Of a DNA stretch of 64,000 bases, positions 27,248-33,940 are shown piece by piece. The notes beneath the pieces were generated by a model that was not told where the DNA came from, did no database searches, and worked only from the letters and a program-made list of their open reading frames with translations. This DNA comes from Acidobacteriota bacterium. Lineage in GTDB: Bacteria > Acidobacteriota > Terriglobia > Bryobacterales > Bryobacteraceae. The translations under genes and the position numbers were made by a program. The stretch covers positions 124,001-188,000 of the forward strand of contig JACPNQ010000031.1 in assembly GCA_016185425.1 (NCBI GenBank), given 5' to 3'. Position 1 is the first letter of the stretch. Every line of letters starts with the position of its first letter.

Positions 27248-28046
27248 CTGCGTGCTTGCGGCGCTGCCGCTGGCGGCGGAGTTGAAGACGGATATTGAGT
27301 TTGCGAAGCCGGGCGGCGTGCCGCTGACGCTGGATGCCTATGTGCCCGAGGGCAAGGGACCGTTCCCGGCGGTGATCATCGTGCATGGCGGCGGATGGGT
27401 GAACGGGACGAAGACAACGTATGTTCCGCCGTTGTTTGAGCCGCTATCGAAGGCGCGGTTCGCGTGGTTTTCCATCAACTACCGGCTGGCTCCGGCGCAC
27501 CGGTTTCCGGCGCAGACCGATGATGTGTTTGCGGCGATCCGGTGGGTGAAGAAACACGCGAAGGAGTACAAGGCGGACCCGAAGCGGATCGCGCTGATTG
27601 GCGAATCGGCGGGCGGGCACATCGTCTCATATTGCGGCGCGCGAGCGAAGGGGGATACGAAAGTCGCGGCAGTGATTCCGTTCTACGGCGTGCACGATAT
27701 TAATGCGCGGTCGAAGAAGATGAACGCGATTGGCGAGAATGTAGAGAAGCTGCTGAACATTGGCGCGTCGAGCCCGGATGCGGAGGAAAAGCAGCGTATG
27801 GCGTCGCCGATCACCTACGTGCATAAAGGCATGCCGCCGTACCTGATGATTCACGGCACCGAAGACAAGGCAGTGCCGTATGAGCAGTCGCCGATGATGT
27901 GCGCGAAAATGAAAGAGGCAGGCGTGCCGTGTGAAGTGTTCACCGTGGAAGGCGCGCCGCATGGGATTGGCCCGTGGGAGAAGGTTCCCGCGTATCAAAA
28001 GTACAAGGAGAAGATGGTCGAGTGGTTACGGCAGACGTTGAAATAG
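27225..28046 (+). CDS. Secreted alpha/beta hydrolase (HSL/BD-FAE-like esterase)
   Basis: A 273-residue hydrolase with a short signal peptide. It has the oxyanion motif HGGGW (54-58), the nucleophile elbow GESAGG with Ser128, an acid in HGTEDKAVP and the catalytic His in GAPHGIG. This pattern belongs to lipase/esterase families acting on acyl esters. GTG 27225 was chosen: GGGAGGAG precedes it at good spacing and the signal peptide begins there; an upstream ATG at 27144 reads nonsense within the M28 gene. It overlaps both neighbours, so the M28 peptidase, esterase and aminotransferase are probably one operon. Confidence 0.9.
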   Translation: MRLRLLTSCVLAALPLAAELKTDIEFAKPGGVPLTLDAYVPEGKGPFPAVIIVHGGGWVNGTKTTYVPPLFEPLSKARFAWFSINYRLAPAHRFPAQTDDVFAAIRWVKKHAKEYKADPKRIALIGESAGGHIVSYCGARAKGDTKVAAVIPFYGVHDINARSKKMNAIGENVEKLLNIGASSPDAEEKQRMASPITYVHKGMPPYLMIHGTEDKAVPYEQSPMMCAKMKEAGVPCEVFTVEGAPHGIGPWEKVPAYQKYKEKMVEWLRQTLK

Positions 28047-29251
28047 AGCAGTTGTCCTCCACGCAGCAAATCATGGAGTTGGAGAAGCAGTATCTCCTGC
28101 AGAACTACGCGCGTTATCCGCTGGCTCTGCGCCGTGGAAAGGGCACGTGGTTATACGATTTCAACGGGAAGCGTTACCTGGACCTGATCGGCGGGATCGG
28201 CGTGAATGCGCTGGGCCACGCGCACCCGCGGTTGACGCGTGTGATCAGAGAGCAGGCTGGACTGCTGATCCACTGCTCGAACCTTTACTATCACGAGTAT
28301 CAGGGCAAGCTGGCGGAGAAGCTGGCGAAACTGAGCGGCTTGCAGAGGAGCTTTTTCTGCAACTCGGGTACTGAGGCGATGGAAGCCGCGATGAAGATGA
28401 TGCGGTCGCACGGAAACGGCGTTTCGAGCGGCAAGATCGAGATCCTCGCGCTGGAAAATTCGTTCCACGGGCGGAGCCTGGGCGCGTTGTCGATCACCGG
28501 GCAGCCGAAATACCGGAAAGATTTTGAGCCTTTGCTGGCGGGTCCGCGGTGGATTGACGCGAATGATATTCATGCGCTGGAAGCGGCCGTGAACGAGAAT
28601 ACCGCGGGCATCGTGCTTGAGGGGATTCAGGGCGAGGGCGGGATCTATCCGATGTACGCGGAGTTCCTGCGGAAGGCGCGGGAACTGGCGGACCGGCATA
28701 ATGCCCTGCTGGTGTTCGACGCGACGCAGTGCGGCGTGGGCCGGACAGGGAAGTGGTTCTCCCACCAGTTGATTGCGCCCGATGTGCAGCCGGACGTGAT
28801 GGTGACGGCCAAGCCGCTTTCGTGCGGGCTGCCGCTGGGTGTGTTGATGTGCAATGAGCGCGCGGCGTCGTCGATCCGGCCGGGCATGCACGGGAGTACG
28901 TTCGGCGGCGGGGCGCTGGCGTGCCGGGCGGCTCTGGAGTTTATTGACATCATGGAGAACGGGCTGCTGGAGCAAGTGGCGCGCGTTGGAGAGTACTTCC
29001 GAGCGGGCCTGCGGGAACTGCAGACGAAGCACTCGTTCATCAAAGAGGTGCGCGGCGCGGGTCTGATGATCGGCGTGGAGTTGGACCGGCCCGGTAAGAA
29101 CTATGTAATGCGAGGCATTGAAGAGGGCCTCCTGTTCAACGCGACGCACGACACCGTGCTGCGCTTCCTGCCGCCGTACATTCTGACGGAGAAGGAAGTG
29201 GACCGCGCGCTGCGGACGCTGGGCAAGCTGTTCCGGACCGTGAAAGTGTAA
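28022..29251 (+). CDS. Class III aminotransferase, acetylornithine aminotransferase-like
   Basis: About 409 residues. It has the class III fold: LGHAHPRLT, CNSGTEAMEAAMK, ENSFHGRSLGALS, LLVFDATQCGVGRTGKW and the PLP lysine in VTAKPLSCGLPLG. Closest in pattern to ArgD/acetylornithine or succinylornithine transaminases. The start is uncertain: GTG 28022 has AAGGAG 11 nt upstream and overlaps the esterase gene by 25 bp; TTG 28052 and ATG 28073 are alternatives. The residue context of the PLP lysine is a little unusual for ArgD, so a different omega-amino donor cannot be ruled out. No other arg genes are adjacent. Confidence 0.85.
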   Translation: MVTADVEIEQLSSTQQIMELEKQYLLQNYARYPLALRRGKGTWLYDFNGKRYLDLIGGIGVNALGHAHPRLTRVIREQAGLLIHCSNLYYHEYQGKLAEKLAKLSGLQRSFFCNSGTEAMEAAMKMMRSHGNGVSSGKIEILALENSFHGRSLGALSITGQPKYRKDFEPLLAGPRWIDANDIHALEAAVNENTAGIVLEGIQGEGGIYPMYAEFLRKARELADRHNALLVFDATQCGVGRTGKWFSHQLIAPDVQPDVMVTAKPLSCGLPLGVLMCNERAASSIRPGMHGSTFGGGALACRAALEFIDIMENGLLEQVARVGEYFRAGLRELQTKHSFIKEVRGAGLMIGVELDRPGKNYVMRGIEEGLLFNATHDTVLRFLPPYILTEKEVDRALRTLGKLFRTVKV

Positions 29252-29258
29252 TTTGACG

Positions 29259-29277
29259 GATGAGAATAATTCTCATC
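29259..29277. promoter_or_regulatory. Fur/PerR-type palindromic operator
   Basis: GATGAGAATAATTCTCATC is a perfect 9-1-9 palindrome, 10 nt before the start codon of the Fur-family gene. Its TGAGAATnATTCTCA core is the form of Fur-family binding sites. It would let the regulator control itself and probably the ahpC-ahpD genes downstream. Confidence 0.85.
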
Positions 29278-29287
29278 TAATAGAAGT

Positions 29288-29776
29288 ATGCATCCTGCTC
29301 GCGCGCGCCGCATCCAACCGGGTATGGACGTGGAGCGGAGGATGCAGTGGTTTCGCGACCGCTGCGCCGAGGCCGGACTACCGTGCACCCATCAGCGCCA
29401 AGTGTTGTACCGCGCGCTGCTGGAGGCAAAGGATCATCCGGGCCCGGAGATGCTCTACGAACGCGTTAAGCGTGACATCCCCAGCGTTTCGCTGGGCACG
29501 GTCTACCGCAATATTAAGACCTTTCTCGACAACGGCCTTATCGGCGAAGTGAGCCTGCACCACGGGCCGCTGCGCCTGGAGGCGAACAATACGCCCCATC
29601 ATCACCTTGTCTGCCGCGTGTGCCGCAAGATGTTCGATCTGCCGGCGGAGCAGGTGGAGTCGATCCACCTGCGGGAGGCGCTGCCGAAGGGATTCCATTT
29701 GGAGCGTTTCGTTGTCGAGGCCCACGGCCTCTGCGCCGGGTGCGCCGCGCCGAAAAGAACGGGCCGCACGCATTGA
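29288..29776 (+). CDS. Fur-family regulator, probable PerR-type peroxide sensor
   Basis: A 162-residue Fur-family protein with an N-terminal winged helix (THQRQVLYRALLE, then VSLGTVYRNIKTFLDNGLI), the His-rich metal motif NTPHHHLVCRVC and a second CxxC (CAGC) for the structural zinc. The genes immediately after it (30 bp, then 56 bp) encode AhpC and AhpD, so a peroxide-responsive PerR role is more likely than iron-only Fur. ATG 29288 gives an N-terminal extension; ATG 29324 is an alternative. The palindrome at 29259-29277 overlaps the likely promoter and suggests autoregulation. Confidence 0.9.
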   Translation: MHPARARRIQPGMDVERRMQWFRDRCAEAGLPCTHQRQVLYRALLEAKDHPGPEMLYERVKRDIPSVSLGTVYRNIKTFLDNGLIGEVSLHHGPLRLEANNTPHHHLVCRVCRKMFDLPAEQVESIHLREALPKGFHLERFVVEAHGLCAGCAAPKRTGRTH

Positions 29777-29805
29777 TACCCAAATCATAAGGAGACAGCA
29801 TTCAT

Positions 29806-30342
29806 ATGCTTGGAGTTGGAGATAAATTTCCCGCCTTTTCGGTGATGGCCACAGTGAGCCGCGAAAAGGGCAAGGAATTCGAGACGATTACGGACGCGAG
29901 CTATCCGGGCAAGTGGAAGGTTTACTTCTTCTGGCCGATGGACTTCACGTTTGTGTGCCCCACAGAGATTGCGGGTTTCGGCAAACTGGCGAAGAACTTC
30001 GCCGAGCGCGATACGCAGGTAATCGGCGGATCTACGGATTCGGAATTCGTACATCTGGCGTGGCGAAACGATCATGAGGACTTGCGCGAGCTGCCGATTC
30101 CAATGCTTGCCGACAAGAAGCGGGAACTGGGTGACGCGCTGGATATTCTGCACAAGGATATCGGGATGTACCTGCGCGCAACCTATATTGTCGACCCCGA
30201 GGGCACGATCCGGTATGCCAGCGTGAACGATCTTTCGGTGGGCCGCAATCCGCAGGAGGTTCTGCGGGTGCTCGATGCGTTGCAGACCGATGAGCTCTGC
30301 CCCTGCAATTGGGAAAAGGGCCAGGCGACGCTGGCCGTCTAA
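29806..30342 (+). CDS. ahpC: Alkyl hydroperoxide reductase AhpC (peroxiredoxin)
   Basis: 178 residues. The peroxidatic Cys51 sits in FTFVCPTEI, and the C-terminal pair Cys165-Pro-Cys167 (ELCPCNW) matches the three-cysteine actinobacterial AhpC type. That type is recycled by AhpD rather than AhpF, and ahpD follows. The enzyme reduces peroxides and peroxynitrite in the cytoplasm. AAGGAG lies upstream of the ATG. The Fur/PerR-like gene precedes it on the same strand. Confidence 0.95.
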   Translation: MLGVGDKFPAFSVMATVSREKGKEFETITDASYPGKWKVYFFWPMDFTFVCPTEIAGFGKLAKNFAERDTQVIGGSTDSEFVHLAWRNDHEDLRELPIPMLADKKRELGDALDILHKDIGMYLRATYIVDPEGTIRYASVNDLSVGRNPQEVLRVLDALQTDELCPCNWEKGQATLAV

Positions 30343-30359
30343 TTTCCGTTCGGATCGAA

Positions 30360-30385
30360 AGGGCGGGCAACCCGGTCCGCCCTTC
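30360..30385. other. Hairpin between ahpC and ahpD
   Basis: AAGGGCGG and CCGCCCTT form an 8-bp GC-rich stem with a 10-nt loop 18 nt after the ahpC stop. There is no T-run. It may lower read-through or stabilise the ahpC transcript, giving more peroxidase than AhpD. Confidence 0.5.
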
Positions 30386-30398
30386 CTAACGCAAATCT

Positions 30399-30926
30399 AT
30401 GCACCTTGAACAACTACTCGATACCATTCCGGCATATGCGAAAGATCTGAAGCTGAACCTCGGCAACCTGTTGCAACAGCCGGAGTTGACCAAGCAACAG
30501 ATCTGGGGCACGGCGCTCACGTCGGCGATTACGTCGCGGAATCCGCAACTGTTGGCGGCGATCACGACCCAGGCGGCGGAACATTTGAAGCCCGAAGCGA
30601 TGGAAGCGGCGCGTGCCGCCGCGGCCATCATGGGCATGAATAACATCTACTACCGCTTTCAGCACCTGGCGGAGAACAAGAAGTACGGCACCATTCCGGC
30701 GCGGCTGCGGATGAACGTGATTCGCTCGCACGGGATTGAGCCGGTGGATTTTGAGCTGTTCTGCATCGCGGCGAGCGCAATCAACGGCTGCGGCGTGTGC
30801 ATCGACTCGCATGAAAAGGTAGTGCGGGAGAAGGGTACGGGCGAAGAGGCGATTCTGGCCTGTGTGCGCATCGCGTCCGTGATTCATGCGCTGGCGACAG
30901 TCTTCGACGCGGAGTTTAACGCTTAA
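30399..30926 (+). CDS. ahpD: Alkylhydroperoxidase AhpD
   Basis: 175 residues matching AhpD throughout. The active site Cys131-Gly-Val-Cys134 with His138 (INGCGVCIDSHE) and the proton-relay Glu119 (FELFCIA) are all in place. AhpD reduces AhpC, receiving electrons through a lipoylated dihydrolipoyl acyltransferase. It lies 56 bp after ahpC and converges with the MarC gene, overlapping it by 11 bp. Confidence 0.95.
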   Translation: MHLEQLLDTIPAYAKDLKLNLGNLLQQPELTKQQIWGTALTSAITSRNPQLLAAITTQAAEHLKPEAMEAARAAAAIMGMNNIYYRFQHLAENKKYGTIPARLRMNVIRSHGIEPVDFELFCIAASAINGCGVCIDSHEKVVREKGTGEEAILACVRIASVIHALATVFDAEFNA

Positions 30927-31566
30927 CGCCGAAGCCGAGCTCGATCAGGCCGCCGCTGATGAATTGCACGGCGAGTGCCGTGAGGAGCATCCCCATCAGG
31001 CGCGTCAGTATGTGAATACCGATTTCGCCCAGATAGCGGCGCACGCCGCCGGCGGCCTTCAGCACCAGATAGCAGCACGCCGCGGTGACGGCGAGCGCGG
31101 CGAAGATCAGCAGCAGTTGCCACCATTCCGGACTTGGGCCAATGAGCACCATCACGGTTGAGATGGCGCCCGGCCCGGCGAGCATCGGCATGCCGAGAGG
31201 GATGATGCCAACGTCCTCTTTCTGCGCGCCTTCTTCGGCTTCGCCGGGCGCTTCGTTGGTGCCTGGTCGCTTGGCCTGCACCATGTCGATACCGATAAGG
31301 AGCAGGATGAGGCCGCCGGCGATGCGGAAGGCGGGCATGGTGATGCCGAGGAGTCTGAAGACGTGCGCGCCGATGAGGCCGAAACCGCCGAGGATGAAGA
31401 AGCAAGTCAGCGCGGCGCGTTTTGCCATGCGGCGGCGGTGCTCCTCGGTGTGGCCGTCGGTCATGACCAGGAACGCGGGAATCGTGGCGACGGGATCGAC
31501 CAAGAATAGGATCGACGAAAGGGCGACGGCAAAGAACTGCCACCAGGTCGAGACGTCGATCGGCAT
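30916..31566 (-). CDS. MarC/NAAT-family integral membrane protein
   Basis: A 216-residue protein with six hydrophobic helices, matching the MarC (UPF0056) family: FLVDPVATIPAFLVMT in the first half and its inverted-repeat partner GMPMLAGPGAISTVMVL in the second. A hydrophilic loop at about 105-125 separates the halves. The function of the family is unclear; transport has been suggested. ATG 31566 has GGAAGGA immediately upstream. It is divergent from the MFS gene with 27 bp between starts. Confidence 0.9.
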   Translation of the reverse strand: MPIDVSTWWQFFAVALSSILFLVDPVATIPAFLVMTDGHTEEHRRRMAKRAALTCFFILGGFGLIGAHVFRLLGITMPAFRIAGGLILLLIGIDMVQAKRPGTNEAPGEAEEGAQKEDVGIIPLGMPMLAGPGAISTVMVLIGPSPEWWQLLLIFAALAVTAACCYLVLKAAGGVRRYLGEIGIHILTRLMGMLLTALAVQFISGGLIELGFGVKR

Positions 31567-31581
31567 TCCTTCCAGTATCGT

Positions 31582-31587
31582 TATAAT
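31582..31587 (+). promoter_or_regulatory. -10-like TATAAT between marC and the MFS gene
   Basis: TATAAT lies 6 nt before the TTG start of the MFS gene, which would place the transcription start at or near the start codon (a leaderless message). The opposite strand reads TATAAC at nearly the same place, ahead of the marC start. No good -35 box is visible for either. Confidence 0.35.
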
Positions 31588-31593
31588 CGGGCA

Positions 31594-32829
31594 TTGCTCG
31601 CCACAAGCCAGATAACCGCGACACAATGGCGCACGCTGATTGCGGCGATGCTCGGGTGGATGCTGGACGCGCTGGACGTGATGCTGTATTCGTTCGCGCT
31701 ACTGCCGATGCAGCGGGAGTTCGGGTTAAGTGGTGCGCAGGCGGGGATCCTGACAACGGTGACGTTGGCGGCGGCGGCGATTGGCGGCACTTTGGCGGGT
31801 GTGCTGGCGGATAGGTTCGGGCGAACGCGCGTATTGATGGGGTCGATCCTGACCTATTCGATTTTTACAGCGATGATCGCGACGTCGAATTCGTTCACAG
31901 AGTTATTGATCTGGCGGTCACTGGTGGGATTGGGTCTGGGCGCAGAGTGGTCGGCGGGGACGGTGCTGGTGGCGGAGACATGGCCGGCCGAGCACCGCGG
32001 CAAGGCTATCGGCATCACCCAGTCGGGCTGGGCGATCGGGTATTTGCTCGCCGCGGGGTTGGCTGCGTGGATATTACCGACGTACGGTTGGCGGCCGTTG
32101 TTTGCGATCGGCGCGTTGCCCGCGTTGATCACTCTCTGGATTCGGAAGAGCGTGCCGGAGCCTGAGGTATGGAGGCAGGCAGACCATTTGCCCGTAGGCG
32201 AACGATTCCGGCAGATTTTTTCTCCGCCGTTGCGCGGATACGCGCTGACGGCAATCGTGATTTCGAGTTTTGTGCTGTTTGCGTACTGGGGGTTGTTTAC
32301 TTGGGTACCGGCCTACCTGGCGACGCCCGTGGAGAAGGGCGGAGCGGGGCTGAGCGTGGTGAAAAGCTCGGCTTGGATCGCCCCGATGCAGATTGGGGCT
32401 TTGGTTGGGTATTTGACGTTTGGGTTGCTGTCAGACCGTGTGGGAAGGCGGCCATCGTTCGCGCTGTTTTTAACCGGGGCGGCGATTGTGACCATTCTTT
32501 ACGGCGGGGCGGCGAGGAGCCCGGACACACTGTTGCTGCTCGGACCGCTCGTCGGCTTTTTCGGGCATGGCTATTACAGCGCGTTTGGAGCGATTCTGAG
32601 CGAGTTGTTTCCTTCGACCGTGCGTGCCACGGCGCAGGGGCTTTGTTACAACGGCGGGCGCATTTTGAGCGCATTTGCGCCGGCGGTGATCGGGGCGTTG
32701 GCGGACCAGCACGGATTGGGCTCGGCGTTGACGTTGACGGCGGCGTTCTTCCTTGCGGGAGGATGGCTGGTGTTCGCGCTGCCGGAGACGAAGGGCCGCC
32801 AGCTTTACACTTCTTTACCGTCGCGATAG
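31594..32829 (+). CDS. MFS transporter, metabolite:H+ symporter type
   Basis: A 411-residue transporter with 12 hydrophobic helices. It carries the loop 2-3 motif GVLADRFGRTRV and its second-half echo GLLSDRVGRRPS, plus AEHRGKAIGITQSGW after helix 5, as in aromatic-acid and sugar/organic-acid symporters. The start appears to be TTG 31594, because the first helix (AAMLGWMLDALDVMLYSFAL) begins 18 residues later and no ATG lies between the upstream stop and it. No substrate can be assigned. Confidence 0.88.
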   Translation: MLATSQITATQWRTLIAAMLGWMLDALDVMLYSFALLPMQREFGLSGAQAGILTTVTLAAAAIGGTLAGVLADRFGRTRVLMGSILTYSIFTAMIATSNSFTELLIWRSLVGLGLGAEWSAGTVLVAETWPAEHRGKAIGITQSGWAIGYLLAAGLAAWILPTYGWRPLFAIGALPALITLWIRKSVPEPEVWRQADHLPVGERFRQIFSPPLRGYALTAIVISSFVLFAYWGLFTWVPAYLATPVEKGGAGLSVVKSSAWIAPMQIGALVGYLTFGLLSDRVGRRPSFALFLTGAAIVTILYGGAARSPDTLLLLGPLVGFFGHGYYSAFGAILSELFPSTVRATAQGLCYNGGRILSAFAPAVIGALADQHGLGSALTLTAAFFLAGGWLVFALPETKGRQLYTSLPSR

Positions 32830-32863
32830 TGCCATTTCGGGGTAACTCATCGTCTTCTTCTCC

Positions 32864-33919
32864 GTGAGCAGACTGGTAGTTCTGACATTGGCGATCCTCG
32901 GTGTTTGGGGACAGGGCCGCGTGATGGGAACCATTACCGTGGCGGATCCCGGACATCGGCAGCTCAGTCTGCAAACCGATCAGGGCGAACTGTACGCGAT
33001 TAAAGTGCTGCCGGAAGCGAAAGTGCAGAAAATCGCTCCGGGCCAGACGAACCTTTCCAATGCGGAGGCGATCGAACTTGGCACTCTGACGAAGGGCGAC
33101 CGTATTCTGGCGCGCGGGCAGCAGGACGCGGCGGCAAAGACGATGCTGGCCGGGCAGGTTGTGGTGATTCCGAAGCAGTCCATCGAATCGCGCGACGCGG
33201 CGCGGCAACAGGAGTGGAAGACGTCGTCGTTAGCGGGCGTAGTGAAGACGGTGAACCCGTTGACGATTCAATCGCGCGGCAATACGACGTGGACCGTTGA
33301 TCCTTCAGCAAACAAAACGGTGCATCAGTATGCGGACGATTCGTCGAAGTTCGCCAATGCGAAGGCCGCGCAGCTCAGCGATCTGCAGCCCGGCGACCAG
33401 GTGAAGGTGTTGGGGGCGCGCGATGCGGAAGCGAAAACGGTGAAGGCCTCTGAGATCGTTTTCGGGCGGTTCACGACGCTTGGCGGTGAGATCAAATCGA
33501 TCGACACCGCGAATCAGACGGTGACGGTTTACGACCTCTCCACCAAGAAAAACGTTACGATACAAGTTTCCCGGGACGCGAGGATGACTCGGCTGTCCGG
33601 GAGCCCTGGAGGCGGCTCTTCAGGGTTTGGTCCACGAGGGCCGACGCCTAATGGTCCCCAAGGCGGCGGTCCGCGTGGGCCCGGTTTTGCAGGAGGCGGA
33701 GCCGGACCGGACCCCTCCATGCTGCTGGAGCGTCTACCTCCAGCGAAGTTTTCCGACCTGCAAACGGGCGACGCCGTTGTGCTCACAGTAGGCAAGGCAT
33801 CCACTTCACGGCCGGTAGCGCTGTCCCTCGTAGCCGGACTTGATTTTCTCCTCCGCGCTCCTGCGCAACAGGCGACCCAGATGATCGCCAATTGGAACGT
33901 GGAAGGCGGACTCCAGTAA
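32864..33919 (+). CDS. Exported DUF5666-like repeat protein with a Gly/Pro-rich insert
   Basis: 351 residues with a short signal peptide. It contains three or more OB/SH3-like repeats of the DUF5666 type (GTITVADPGHRQLSLQTDQG, GVVKTVNPLTIQSRG, GGEIKSIDTANQTVTVYDLS). Residues about 245-286 form a low-complexity Gly/Pro/Arg insert (for example GGGPRGPGFAGGG). GTG start at 32864. It lies 21 bp ahead of a TonB-dependent receptor whose C-terminal part has a similar Gly-rich insert. It is probably an envelope protein of the same operon; its function is unknown. Confidence 0.8.
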   Translation: MSRLVVLTLAILGVWGQGRVMGTITVADPGHRQLSLQTDQGELYAIKVLPEAKVQKIAPGQTNLSNAEAIELGTLTKGDRILARGQQDAAAKTMLAGQVVVIPKQSIESRDAARQQEWKTSSLAGVVKTVNPLTIQSRGNTTWTVDPSANKTVHQYADDSSKFANAKAAQLSDLQPGDQVKVLGARDAEAKTVKASEIVFGRFTTLGGEIKSIDTANQTVTVYDLSTKKNVTIQVSRDARMTRLSGSPGGGSSGFGPRGPTPNGPQGGGPRGPGFAGGGAGPDPSMLLERLPPAKFSDLQTGDAVVLTVGKASTSRPVALSLVAGLDFLLRAPAQQATQMIANWNVEGGLQ

Positions 33920-33940
33920 CTCCATAACGAGATCTTCCCA

